Assembly (NCBI RefSeq): GCF_003863965.1 | Contig: NZ_RRCN01000001.1 | Coordinates: 1,877,499 to 1,941,498, forward strand | DNA from: Paenibacillus oralis | GTDB taxonomy: Bacteria > Bacillota > Bacilli > Paenibacillales > Paenibacillaceae | Length of the DNA: 64,000 nt | Direction: 5' to 3' | Part shown: piece by piece, positions 9,218-17,021 of the stretch | Position numbering within the stretch: position 1 is the first letter of the stretch | Layout of the letters: every line of letters starts with the position of its first letter | The notes under the pieces: model-generated | What the model saw: the letters and a program-made list of their open reading frames with translations, nothing else | Databases searched by the model: none | What the model was told of the DNA's origin: nothing | Translations under genes and position numbers: made by a program

Positions 9218-10018
9218 TTGTACACTGTAGTGGGCGTCCGCTTTAAAAAAGCGGGCAAAATATATTATTTCGATCCGCTGGATCTTCCCGTCGAGAAGGA
9301 TCAGAACGTGATTGTCGAAACGGCGCGCGGGATCGAATACGGTAAAGTGGTGGTCGGCAAGAAGCAGGTGGGGGAAACGGATGTCGTCCTTCCGCTGAAG
9401 AAGGTCATCCGGATCGCCGACGAAGCCGACGCCCGTGTAGTCGAGGAGAACAAGCTTGCGGCAAAAAACGCTTTTGCCACATGTTTAAATAAAATCAAGG
9501 ACCATGACCTGAAGATGAAGCTGGTCGATGTGGAATTCACGTTCGACCGCAACAAAATCATTTTTTACTTCACGGCCGAGGGACGGGTGGATTTTCGCGA
9601 ATTGGTAAAGGACTTGGCCAGCATCTTCCGCACCCGGATCGAGCTGAGACAAATCGGCGTCAGAGACGAAGCCAAGATGCTTGGCGGTATCGGTCCTTGC
9701 GGACGTGTGCTCTGCTGCTCTTCCTGGCTTGGCGACTTTGAGCCGGTTTCCATCAAAATGGCCAAGGATCAAAGCCTGTCGCTAAATCCAACGAAAATTT
9801 CCGGTTTGTGCGGACGGTTAATGTGCTGCCTCAAGTTTGAGCATGATAACTACGAAAGCGTGAAAGAGGAGCTTCCGTCCGTTGGCAAAATGGTGATCAC
9901 TTCTTTGGGCGACGGGAAGGTCGTTGGGATCAACGCCGGGTCGCGCACCGTGCACGTTCAGCTGTTTGAAATCGGAAAAGTGAAGGAGCTTCCGCTGGAC
10001 GACGTTGTCCTTAAATAA
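9218..10018 (+). CDS. ricT: RicT (YaaT), PSP1-domain subunit of the Ric complex
   Basis: The 266-residue PSP1-domain protein has six conserved cysteines in two clusters, CGRVLCC (161-167) and CGRLMCC (198-204). In B. subtilis RicT, RicF and RicA form an iron-sulphur complex that promotes RNase Y maturation of selected mRNAs and speeds the Spo0A phosphorelay, so it affects sporulation, competence and biofilms. It starts with TTG at 9218 behind GAGGGGG. It sits between holB and yabA, the usual order. The 150-base gap before it holds no gene that I can see. Confidence 0.95.
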   Translation: MYTVVGVRFKKAGKIYYFDPLDLPVEKDQNVIVETARGIEYGKVVVGKKQVGETDVVLPLKKVIRIADEADARVVEENKLAAKNAFATCLNKIKDHDLKMKLVDVEFTFDRNKIIFYFTAEGRVDFRELVKDLASIFRTRIELRQIGVRDEAKMLGGIGPCGRVLCCSSWLGDFEPVSIKMAKDQSLSLNPTKISGLCGRLMCCLKFEHDNYESVKEELPSVGKMVITSLGDGKVVGINAGSRTVHVQLFEIGKVKELPLDDVVLK

Positions 10019-10063
10019 GAAAAGGCTTTTTCAAGACTTTAGAGATGACGCTGGGGTGGGAAC

Positions 10064-10435
10064 TTGGAGAACAAGGACATTTTCAACCATATGCAGGCGC
10101 TGGAATCACAAATGGGTAAAGTTCACGGCGAATTGGGCAGCCTCATGCTCGAAGTGAAGAAGCTGGTGGAGGAGAACCAGCGGCTCTTGCTGGAGAATGA
10201 GCAGCTGCGCAAATTATTAAAGCGGGAAAGCACGGAAAACCGCGTACCGGTAACGGCCGAAGGCAAGGTTGCGGACCCGGTTTTGGCCGGCAAAGAAGCG
10301 ATCGATGTCGTGGGCGAAGGGTACGATAATTTGGCGCGTATTTATCATGAAGGTTTTCATATTTGCAATGTATATTATGGACATCTTCGTACGGAAGGCG
10401 ATTGCTTGTTCTGCTTGTCATTTTTGAATAAATAA
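10064..10435 (+). CDS. yabA: Replication initiation control protein YabA
   Basis: The 123-residue protein has an N-terminal leucine-zipper-like coiled coil (about residues 5-55, [20 protein letters not shown]), a variable linker, and a C-terminal zinc-binding part with H and C residues ([12 protein letters not shown] and CLFCLSFL). In B. subtilis YabA tetramers contact DnaA and DnaN and restrain initiation. It starts with TTG at 10064 after GGGGTGGG. It shares the holB-ricT transcript direction and is followed by a terminator. Confidence 0.95.
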   Translation: MENKDIFNHMQALESQMGKVHGELGSLMLEVKKLVEENQRLLLENEQLRKLLKRESTENRVPVTAEGKVADPVLAGKEAIDVVGEGYDNLARIYHEGFHICNVYYGHLRTEGDCLFCLSFLNK

Positions 10436-10444
10436 ATGAATATT

Positions 10445-10478
10445 AAACCGTGGGGATTGGCCCTACGGTTTTTTTTCA
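10445..10478 (+). terminator. Intrinsic terminator after yabA
   Basis: AAACCGTGGGG pairs with CCCTACGGTTT across a short loop, followed by eight T. Confidence 0.9.
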
Positions 10479-10502
10479 ATGACCATAAAGAAGGATAAAT
10501 TC

Positions 10503-11258
10503 ATGAACAATGTACCGATTTATGACAACGAGCGGGTCGACGATTTGCTCACGCATGACCTGCACATCATTCAAAGCGACGAGGTATTCAGCTTCTCGAT
10601 GGACGCCGTGCTGCTGGCCCGGTTTGCTTCCATACCCAACTATGGAAGGGTTCTCGATTTGTGTACCGGCAACGGGGTCATTCCCCTGCTGCTGTCGACA
10701 CGGACGAAGGCTGCGATCGAAGGCATTGAAATTCAGCCGCGGGTGGCCGATATGGCCCGCCGCAGCGTGGAGATGAACGGTCTAGCGGAGCGGATTCTGA
10801 TCCGCGAAGGGGATTTGCGCGAGCTGGCGCAAAACACCGGCCATGGGGTGTATGACGCGATTACGGTGAATCCGCCTTATATGCCGCTGACCGGGGGCGA
10901 TTTGAAGCTCAATAGGCATCAGGCGATCGCCCGCCATGAAATCCATTGCAGCCTGGAGGACGTGGCGATCGCGGCGATGCGGCTGGTGCGGCCGGGAGGC
11001 AAAGTATCGATGGTGCATAAGCCGCAGCGTTTGGGGGAGATTGTAACGGTACTGCGGCAGCACCGGCTGGAGCCGAAGCTCATCCGGTTTGTCCATCCGC
11101 GGGCCGGGGCCGAGGCCAATATGGTGCTAATTGAGGCGCTCCGGGACGGCAAACCCGATTTGCGGGTGCTTCCCCCGCTGATCGTTTACGGGGAGGATGG
11201 GCAGTATTGCCGGGAAATCATGGACATTTATTATGGACCAAAAGAGGGTAAACGATGA
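10503..11258 (+). CDS. trmN6: tRNA1(Val) adenine-37 N6-methyltransferase (YabB, TrmN6-like)
   Basis: This 251-residue SAM-dependent methyltransferase has motif I LDLCTGNGVIPLLL and the N6-adenine catalytic motif NPPY (VNPPYMP). The family methylates A37 of tRNA-Val. I chose ATG 10503 with GAAGGATAAATTC before it; the in-frame ATG at 10479 lies at the end of the upstream terminator. It overlaps rsmI by four bases (ATGA), so translation is probably coupled. The GIY-YIG gene yazA, which separates the two in B. subtilis, is absent. Confidence 0.9.
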   Translation: MNNVPIYDNERVDDLLTHDLHIIQSDEVFSFSMDAVLLARFASIPNYGRVLDLCTGNGVIPLLLSTRTKAAIEGIEIQPRVADMARRSVEMNGLAERILIREGDLRELAQNTGHGVYDAITVNPPYMPLTGGDLKLNRHQAIARHEIHCSLEDVAIAAMRLVRPGGKVSMVHKPQRLGEIVTVLRQHRLEPKLIRFVHPRAGAEANMVLIEALRDGKPDLRVLPPLIVYGEDGQYCREIMDIYYGPKEGKR

Positions 11259-12148
11259 ACGTAAACGTGCAAAAAAGTTTTGAAGCCGCGGCCGGAGAAC
11301 GGGCGGATTACGGCAAGCTGTACCTGGTCGGCACGCCAATCGGCAATTTGGAGGACATGACCTTCCGCGCCGTGCGGACGCTCCGCGAAGCGGACATCAT
11401 TGCGGCCGAGGACACGAGACAGACGCGGAAGCTGCTCACCCATTTTGAAATATCGCCGGGCAAGCTGCTGAGCTATCATGAACACAATAAGGCGGCGAGC
11501 GGACCTGAACTGATCCGGTATATAATGGAAGGAAAAAATTTGGCGCTGGTCAGCGATGCCGGTCTGCCGGCGATTTCCGATCCCGGGAGCGACCTTGTAA
11601 AGCTGGCGCTTCACGCGGGCATTTCCGTTATCCCGATTCCGGGGGCCAACGCCGCGTTGTCCGCGCTGATCGTTTCGGGACTGCCTACGGAGCGGTTTAT
11701 GTTTTTGGGATTTTTGCCGCGGGACCCGAAGCAGCGGGAGAGGCTGCTAAAATCGCTGGAGGACGAGGAAAGCACCATGCTGATGTATGAGTCGCCTCAT
11801 CGGTTAAGCAAGACGCTTCAGTCCCTGCTGGAGGTGTTTGGAGACCGCAGCATCGTGATGGCGCGCGAAATGACCAAACGTTATGAGGAGATGGCCAGGG
11901 GTTCGCTGCAGGCTTGCCTGGAATGGCTGGAGGAGCATCCGCCGCTAGGGGAATACTGTCTGGTGGTGGAAGGGGCCAATCCGGATCAGGTGAAGGAGAA
12001 AAGGGAAGCCTGGTGGCAAAATTTACCAGTGCAGGAACATGTGGCGCATTATGAGCGGGAAGAAGGATTAACGCGGAAAGACGCAATGAAAAAAACCGCC
12101 GCCGACCGCGGGGTATCCAAACGTGATATTTATAATTCGCTGCTCTAG
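11255..12148 (+). CDS. rsmI: 16S rRNA 2'-O-ribose C1402 methyltransferase
   Basis: The 297-residue tetrapyrrole-methylase-fold enzyme has the YLVGTPIGNLEDMT start, AAEDTRQTRKLL, and the SAM-binding SDAGLPAISDPG. It methylates C1402 in the ribosomal decoding centre. The C-terminal part ends in a Lys/Arg-rich helix (GLTRKDAMKKTAADRGVSKRDIYNSLL) typical of the family. It is the second gene of the trmN6-rsmI pair. Confidence 0.95.
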   Translation: MNVNVQKSFEAAAGERADYGKLYLVGTPIGNLEDMTFRAVRTLREADIIAAEDTRQTRKLLTHFEISPGKLLSYHEHNKAASGPELIRYIMEGKNLALVSDAGLPAISDPGSDLVKLALHAGISVIPIPGANAALSALIVSGLPTERFMFLGFLPRDPKQRERLLKSLEDEESTMLMYESPHRLSKTLQSLLEVFGDRSIVMAREMTKRYEEMARGSLQACLEWLEEHPPLGEYCLVVEGANPDQVKEKREAWWQNLPVQEHVAHYEREEGLTRKDAMKKTAADRGVSKRDIYNSLL

Positions 12149-12192
12149 GGGCCCATAAACCCGCCAAAATACCCAAAAAATGCTGAGCAGCC

Positions 12193-12219
12193 AAAAAAAG
12201 GGGCCTTCGCTAGGCCGGG
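12193..12219 (-). terminator. Probable terminator of abrB (minus strand)
   Basis: On the minus strand GGCCTAGCGAAGGCC forms a short stem-loop followed by CC and seven T. It lies about 85 bases after the abrB stop. Confidence 0.6.
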
Positions 12220-12301
12220 TTCAAGCCAAGGGAAGGCGCCAAGGAGATATGAAAAAGGTTAGAATTAACAGTTTCAGTAAATCTATTATATACTATATTT
12301 C

Positions 12302-12556
12302 TTAATTTGTCACAGGGGTAGGTAGTTCAGTAATACATTCATGGCAAACAATTTTGCCTTTGAAGTAAGTGACGTTCTCGGCATTGCCGCAGAAAATGCA
12401 GGCGGGCTCGTATTTCTTCAGCATAATCCGCTCGCCGTCTACATAAATTTCAAGCGCGTCTTTCTCGCCGATGCCGAGCGTGCGGCGCAATTCGATCGGG
12501 ATAACGACACGTCCCAACTCGTCGACTTTTCTTACAATACCTGTTGATTTCATCAT
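12302..12556 (-). CDS. abrB: Transition-state regulator AbrB with a cysteine-rich C-terminus
   Basis: The first 50 residues (STGIVRKVDELGRVVIPIEL onward) are the AbrB swapped-hairpin DNA-binding domain and nearly identical to B. subtilis AbrB. AbrB represses post-exponential genes until Spo0A~P shuts it off. The C-terminal part differs from B. subtilis: C53, C56, C71 and C74 form CX2C-X14-CX2C and could bind zinc. Length is 84 residues; start ATG 12556 or 12553. It is the only minus-strand gene between rsmI and tatD, as in B. subtilis. Its promoter carries tandem 0A boxes, so it is probably repressed by Spo0A. Confidence 0.93.
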   Translation of the reverse strand: MMKSTGIVRKVDELGRVVIPIELRRTLGIGEKDALEIYVDGERIMLKKYEPACIFCGNAENVTYFKGKIVCHECITELPTPVTN

Positions 12557-12590
12557 AACTGATAAGTGCCCCTCTCGCTATAATTTATTA

Positions 12591-12606
12591 ATGTCATTTT
12601 TCGACA
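12591..12606 (-). promoter_or_regulatory. Tandem Spo0A (0A) boxes in the abrB leader
   Basis: On the minus strand TGTCGAAAAATGACAT holds a perfect 0A box (TGTCGAA) and a second, weaker one in phase ten bases on (TGACATT). They lie about 25 bases downstream of the abrB -10, the arrangement used for Spo0A repression of abrB in B. subtilis. Confidence 0.75.
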
Positions 12607-12629
12607 TTGTTCTATCTTTTCTGCTTTTT

Positions 12630-12658
12630 ATAATACCAACCATTGCCAGAATAGTCAA
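12630..12658 (-). promoter_or_regulatory. Sigma-A promoter of abrB
   Basis: On the minus strand TTGACT (12658-12653), a 17-base spacer and TATTAT (12635-12630) make a good sigma-A promoter. Confidence 0.75.
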
Positions 12659-12754
12659 CCTATTTATGGTAGAGTTCAGCATTATTTCTAAAAAAATATC
12701 TTACATACCTTCAAGAACTACTTATTTATCTAGGAAGTTCAAGGAATGAGCCGA

Positions 12755-12804
12755 TTCGACATTTTGGAAAACAAAGATTTGACTTAATCCGACACCATTC
12801 GACA
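12755..12804 (-). promoter_or_regulatory. Cluster of Spo0A boxes between abrB and the HD-hydrolase gene
   Basis: TTCGACA, the complement of the 0A box, occurs at 12755-12761 and 12798-12804, and the near-match TCCGACA at 12788-12794. The cluster is about 100-145 bases upstream of the abrB -35 and 75-125 bases upstream of the next gene, so it could act on either. Confidence 0.6.
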
Positions 12805-12878
12805 TAAATCGCAAATTTCGGTCAAGTTCCCCCTTTATTTCTCAAAAAAACTATGATGACAAAAAAGGAGTGTTAGCC

Positions 12879-14168
12879 ATGTATCGTCCGCTTTCCGAGG
12901 AAAAAGTGTTTAAAGATCCCGTACATAATTATATTCATGTACAGGACGAAGTGATCTGGTCCCTGATTAATACCCCGGAGTTTCAGCGTCTTCGCCGCAT
13001 CCGCCAGCTGGGGACGTCATATTTGACGTTTCATGGCGCTGAGCACAGCCGTTTTTCCCATTCCCTCGGTGTCTATGAAATTACGCGCCGGATCATTTCG
13101 CAGTTTGAGCGCGGGGGATACGCCGATTGGCCGAGCGGGGAAAGGATGGTTGCTTTGTGCGCCGCGCTGCTGCATGACTTGGGGCACGGCCCGTTTTCGC
13201 ATTCGGTCGAAGAGGCTTTCCAAATGCATCACGAGGATTGGACTTGTAAAATCCTGCTCGGGGATACCGAGGTCGGGGAAGTGCTGCGCACGGTGGAGCC
13301 GGATTTTCCGGACAAGGTCGCGGCGGTGATCCGCAAAGATTACGACAACCCGATCGTCGTTAATCTCGTCACCAGCCCGCTGGATGCAGACCGTATGGAC
13401 TATTTGCTGCGGGACGCTTATTTTACCGGCGTCAATTACGGCACGATCGACATGGATCGGATTTTGCGGATGCTGCGCCCTTATCACGGCCGGGTGGTCG
13501 TCAAGGAATCGGGCATGCACGCGGTGGAAGACTATTTGATGTCCCGTTATCAGATGTATTGGCAGGTGTATTTTCACCCGGTTACGCGCAGCTCGGATAT
13601 CATTTTGCGGCAAATTTTGCGCCGGGCCAAGGAATTGTACCGGGACGGCTATGCTTTTTCATTTTTGCCTCACCCGCTTCCTTGTCTGTTTCAGGGGGAG
13701 ATCGGCGTGCGCGATTATTTGCTGCTTGACGAAGCGCTGATGCAGACCGCCTTCATGCAGTGGAAAAACGAACCGGATGCCCTGCTGAGCGATCTTTGCG
13801 GCCGTTTTTTGGACCGGAAATTGTATAAATATGTAGAACTTGAGTCAGGCGAACTGGAAATGGTCGAACAGATCCGCCAGGCGTTTGAGCAGGCCGGTCT
13901 TCATCCCGAATACGACCTGGAAATTGATTTTCCGACCGATCTGCCGTATGATGTGTTCCGTCCGGACGAGGCCGCCGCGGGGAAGCAGATTTTGCTGCTG
14001 GACCGGCAGGAGCGGCTGCGGGAAATATCCGAAGTGTCGGACATCGTCCGCTCGATCAGCGGGCTGCAGCTCGGCAAATACCATTTGTATTATCCGGATA
14101 ATAAATTGCATGCGGTACGGGATCAATTGCCGCCGACCATTGCCCGAATATTTGAACAGGCACGTTAG
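12879..14168 (+). CDS. HD-domain phosphohydrolase (YwfO/SAMHD1-like)
   Basis: The 429-residue protein begins with the family's KVFKDPVHNYIHV segment. The metal-binding residues of the HD superfamily are visible: H in AEHSRFSHSLGVYE, HD in LLHDLGHGPFSHS, and D in SPLDADRMDYLLRDA. Relatives hydrolyse dNTPs or other nucleotides; the substrate here is not known. I chose ATG 12879, eight bases after AAGGAG. It lies where B. subtilis has metS, which is absent. Several 0A boxes lie upstream. Tight spacing to tatD (16 bases) suggests one transcript. Confidence 0.85.
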   Translation: MYRPLSEEKVFKDPVHNYIHVQDEVIWSLINTPEFQRLRRIRQLGTSYLTFHGAEHSRFSHSLGVYEITRRIISQFERGGYADWPSGERMVALCAALLHDLGHGPFSHSVEEAFQMHHEDWTCKILLGDTEVGEVLRTVEPDFPDKVAAVIRKDYDNPIVVNLVTSPLDADRMDYLLRDAYFTGVNYGTIDMDRILRMLRPYHGRVVVKESGMHAVEDYLMSRYQMYWQVYFHPVTRSSDIILRQILRRAKELYRDGYAFSFLPHPLPCLFQGEIGVRDYLLLDEALMQTAFMQWKNEPDALLSDLCGRFLDRKLYKYVELESGELEMVEQIRQAFEQAGLHPEYDLEIDFPTDLPYDVFRPDEAAAGKQILLLDRQERLREISEVSDIVRSISGLQLGKYHLYYPDNKLHAVRDQLPPTIARIFEQAR

Positions 14169-14184
14169 GAGGAACGAGACGACC

Positions 14185-14973
14185 ATGTTATTTGACACGC
14201 ATACGCATTTGGACGCTCCGCAGTTCGACGAGGACCGGGAGGAAGTGATTCAGCGCGCGGTGGAGCAAGGGGTTACGCGCATGATCAACATCGGCTTTAA
14301 CCGCGAAACGATCCCGTCGACGATGAAGCTGGCGGAAACGTATGATTTCATTTACGCCGCCGTCGGGTGGCACCCGCAGGATGCGATCACGATGAAGGAG
14401 GGCGATTTGGACTGGATCGCCGAACTTTGCAAGCACGAAAAAGTGGTGGCCATCGGTGAAATCGGGCTCGATTATTATTGGGACACGTCGCCCAAAGACG
14501 TTCAGCACGAGGTGTTGCGCAAGCAAATCGGCTTGGCCCGCAGCCTGGGGATGCCGATTTCCATTCATAACCGCGACGCCCACGAGGATGTCGTGCGGAT
14601 TTTGCGCGAGGAAAAGGCGAATGAAGTCGGAGGGGTGATGCATTCCTTCTCCGGCAGCTGGGAAATTGCTAAAATGTGTCTAAATCTGGGATTTCATTTG
14701 TCGTTTGGCGGGCCGATTACGTTTAAAAATGCAAAGCAGCCCAAAGAGGTCCTGGCCCAAACACCGATGGACCGTTTATTGATCGAAACCGACTCCCCTT
14801 ATTTAACTCCCCATCCATTTCGTGGGAAGCGGAACGAGTCGGCCCATGTGCGTTTGGTAGCCGAAATGGCAGCCGAGCTGAAAGGGGTCTCTTTTGAGGA
14901 AATCGCTGAAATTACCACCCGAAATGCACTGGAACTATTTGGAATACCGAGCATAACGGAGAAAAACCGCTGA
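14185..14973 (+). CDS. yabD: TatD-family metal-dependent DNase (YabD)
   Basis: This 262-residue TIM-barrel hydrolase has all the metal ligands of the family: H6 and H8 (DTHTHLD), E in GEIGLDYY, H in SIHNRDAH, H in MHSFSG and D in IETDSPYL. TatD enzymes are 3'-5' exonucleases that act on DNA and RNA. The ATG at 14185 follows AGGAGGAACGAGACGACC. In B. subtilis it also precedes yabE and rnmV. Confidence 0.93.
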   Translation: MLFDTHTHLDAPQFDEDREEVIQRAVEQGVTRMINIGFNRETIPSTMKLAETYDFIYAAVGWHPQDAITMKEGDLDWIAELCKHEKVVAIGEIGLDYYWDTSPKDVQHEVLRKQIGLARSLGMPISIHNRDAHEDVVRILREEKANEVGGVMHSFSGSWEIAKMCLNLGFHLSFGGPITFKNAKQPKEVLAQTPMDRLLIETDSPYLTPHPFRGKRNESAHVRLVAEMAAELKGVSFEEIAEITTRNALELFGIPSITEKNR

Positions 14974-15074
14974 AAAAATGAGGATAAACGAAAGATTAAT
15001 GCTTTTTAACCGAAAACAGCATGTTTATTACATTTTTTTAACCATTTTTTTAAAAAAACGTGGTTGATTGGTTC

Positions 15075-15104
15075 TTTACAACATGCATCGAAACAGGATA
15101 GAAT
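15075..15104 (+). promoter_or_regulatory. Sigma-A promoter of the riboswitch-yabE transcript
   Basis: TTTACA (15075-15080), an 18-base spacer and TAGAAT (15099-15104). Transcription would begin near 15111, about 65 bases before the riboswitch core. Confidence 0.65.
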
Positions 15105-15169
15105 TTTTTCAGTAATCGCTGCGGCTCATTTTTTAGCTTGACGAGCCGTTCGATAACTTGGTTCCGTGA

Positions 15170-15366
15170 ACCAGTCTCGCTGAGTCTCCGCATGGAGAAC
15201 GGGGGAACCGGTGCGAACATGGATCGGATGATGCCGGCCAGGTTTGCAAGTGATTCCTTTTCAGGGTCTTTGGGGTGAATTCGAGGTCGTTGCGCCATGA
15301 GCGAACGAACTGAGAAAGGGCGGCTCTCTTTCGTCCTAATCCGACAGCTAACCTCGTAAGCGTACC
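15170..15366 (+). ncRNA. c-di-AMP (ydaO-yuaA type) riboswitch upstream of yabE
   Basis: Conserved pieces of the ydaO class appear in order: CGCT at 15178 pairing with AGCG at 15359, GAACGGGGGAACC near 15202, GGGGTGAATTC near 15272, and the highly conserved CCGACAGCTAACCTCGTAAG at 15341-15360. This class binds two c-di-AMP molecules and usually turns expression off. It is known upstream of cell-wall hydrolase and potassium-transport genes. The exact ends are approximate. Confidence 0.9.
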
Positions 15367-15409
15367 AAGAGAGGTAACTCGTGCAGCCTATTACACCTAG
15401 ACAAATCAG

Positions 15410-15462
15410 GAAGCCACGAAGGGAGTTCCTCTAACTCTTTCTTTGGGCTTCTTTTGTTTTGA
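15410..15462 (+). terminator. Riboswitch-controlled intrinsic terminator
   Basis: GAAGCC (15410-15415) pairs with GGCTTC (15446-15451), with further inner pairing of AAGGGAG and CTCTTTCTT, followed by a T-rich tract. It lies 44 bases after the aptamer, as expected for its expression platform. Confidence 0.8.
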
Positions 15463-15509
15463 ATAAAAGTAATAGGGTCATCATACTGTTGATAAACAGG
15501 AGGTGACAA

Positions 15510-15605
15510 TTGCCGATAAGACTGGGGCAGGATGCGAAATGCGCTGTTTGTTGTTTAAATGTGAGTTCAAAAGTCGGGGCGGCCTGCTTCGTGATCAAAA
15601 GATGA
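15510..15605 (+). CDS. Possible 31-residue leader ORF
   Basis: A TTG codon at 15510 sits four bases after a near-perfect AGGAGGTG, which otherwise has no gene. The frame runs 31 codons, is rich in cysteine (five Cys) and stops inside the family E repeat. It lies between the riboswitch terminator and yabE, so it would be made only on read-through. It may equally be an orphan Shine-Dalgarno left by the repeat insertion. There is no homologue that I recognise. Confidence 0.25.
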   Translation: MPIRLGQDAKCAVCCLNVSSKVGAACFVIKR

Positions 15606-15614
15606 CTTTTGAAC
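15565..15614 (+). repeat. Short inverted-repeat element, family E, copy E1
   Basis: GTTCAAAAGTC (15565-15575) and its perfect complement GACTTTTGAAC (15604-15614) enclose 28 bases. The right side continues AACCTC, as in copy E2. Confidence 0.8.
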
Positions 15615-15708
15615 AACCTCTAAGCGCGTTTCGTAAACAAGAACTGTAGTCGCGTCAACCGTATCATGCATCGACCTTACGGCGGGACTATGAAGGAGGA
15701 CGGAAGAA

Positions 15709-16845
15709 ATGGGCATTTTCCGAAACGGGGAGACCCATGAATCACGCTCATCCAGCATGTCTTACGCAATGCGATGGAAGCATGAGAATTTTCGTCAGAT
15801 TACGCTTGTCGGCGTACTGAGCATCGCACTAATCATCATCATCCTGATCGGGACGTTTGGTCAGGAGCGTAAACAAGTATCTCTGGTCATCGACGGGAAG
15901 GTCCAGTCGGTGGAAACGACGGAGTCGAAGGTGGCTCATCTGCTGGAGGAACAATCCATTAAGCTTGCACCGCAAGACACCGTATCGCGTCCGCTCGACA
16001 GCCTGTTTTCGGACGGAGACCGCATCGTGATTGAACGGGCGGTTCCGGTGAAGATCATTGTCGATGGAACAACTAAAGTTGATTTTACGACAAAGAGCAC
16101 CGTAAAGGGCGCCATTTCCGAACTTGGCGTCACCCTGGAACAGGACGATAAGGTAACACCCGCTTTGGACAGCAAAATTGCAGCCAGCATGAACATCAAA
16201 ATCGTTCGGGTTAATAAACATACCGTCAAGAAAGAAGAAGCCGTACCGTTTACCGTTGTCAAAACGGCTGATGACAGTTTGCCGAAAGGCGAAACCAAGG
16301 TCGTTCAGCAAGGCAGCAAAGGGTTGGTTGTCCACACCGTGGAGAAAACTTATGAGGACGGCAAGTTTGTGACGAAGCGATGGCTCGGCAAAGAGGTCTC
16401 CAAGACCGCACAGCCGAAAGTCATTGCCGTCGGCACCAAACAGCCGACCGCGGTGATGTCCGCCAGCATGACCCGCAGTTCGGACGGGGTCAGCGTCAGC
16501 GGAACGACAACGAAAGGCGGAGTCTCATTCAAATATAAAAAAGTACTTAAAAACGTCACGCTCACCGCTTATTCCTCTGAGGAGGACGGCATCGGAACGC
16601 GCACGGCTTCCGGCACCCGCGTTACCGAAGGGCGGACGATCGCCGTGGACAAAGACGTCGTGCCGCTGGGCTGGTGGGTCTATATCGAGGGCATCGGTTT
16701 CCGGAAAGCGGAGGATACCGGTGGAGCGATCGACGGCAACAAGATGGACGTGTATTACGACAGCTTGAAGTCGGCTAAAAATTTCGGCCGCAAGAAGGGC
16801 CGCACCGTTTACGTGATCGGTCCGACCAAACCGGAATTGAATTAA
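15709..16845 (+). CDS. yabE: YabE: membrane-anchored 3D-domain cell-wall protein
   Basis: The 378-residue protein has one N-terminal membrane helix (about residues 31-49), DUF348 repeats (about 55-165; VSLVIDGKVQSVET, VKIIVDGTTKVDFTTKS), a G5 domain (about 170-245) and a C-terminal 3D domain with Asp residues (EDTGGAIDGNKMDVYY). The architecture matches B. subtilis YabE, a predicted peptidoglycan hydrolase related to resuscitation-promoting factors. The ATG follows GAAGGAGGACGGAAGAA. Expression is probably lowered by c-di-AMP through the upstream riboswitch. Family E repeats flank the gene on both sides. Confidence 0.92.
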   Translation: MGIFRNGETHESRSSSMSYAMRWKHENFRQITLVGVLSIALIIIILIGTFGQERKQVSLVIDGKVQSVETTESKVAHLLEEQSIKLAPQDTVSRPLDSLFSDGDRIVIERAVPVKIIVDGTTKVDFTTKSTVKGAISELGVTLEQDDKVTPALDSKIAASMNIKIVRVNKHTVKKEEAVPFTVVKTADDSLPKGETKVVQQGSKGLVVHTVEKTYEDGKFVTKRWLGKEVSKTAQPKVIAVGTKQPTAVMSASMTRSSDGVSVSGTTTKGGVSFKYKKVLKNVTLTAYSSEEDGIGTRTASGTRVTEGRTIAVDKDVVPLGWWVYIEGIGFRKAEDTGGAIDGNKMDVYYDSLKSAKNFGRKKGRTVYVIGPTKPELN

Positions 16846-16889
16846 TTCGCCCCGTCATGCTTAGATGGGGAACGGGATACTTTGAGCGT

Positions 16890-16932
16890 GTTCAAAAAGC
16901 CCTCTTCGTGATAAAAAGATGACTTTTTGAAC
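16890..16932 (+). repeat. Short inverted-repeat element, family E, copy E2
   Basis: GTTCAAAAAG (16890-16899) and CTTTTTGAAC (16923-16932) enclose 23 bases. The interior and the right flank AACCTCTA match E1 in the same orientation. Confidence 0.8.
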
Positions 16933-16968
16933 AACCTCTATTATGATGATGAATAAGACACTTGGATT

Positions 16969-16995
16969 AGAAGAGGATACGTTCCTCTTCTTTTT
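16969..16995 (+). terminator. Intrinsic terminator between yabE and rnmV
   Basis: AGAAGAGGA (16969-16977) and TCCTCTTCT (16983-16991) form a perfect 9-bp stem with a 5-base loop and TTTTT. It lies about 30 bases before rnmV, so it either ends the yabE transcript or attenuates rnmV. Confidence 0.85.
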
Positions 16996-17021
16996 GCTGT
17001 AAACGGAAGGGAAGAAGACAC

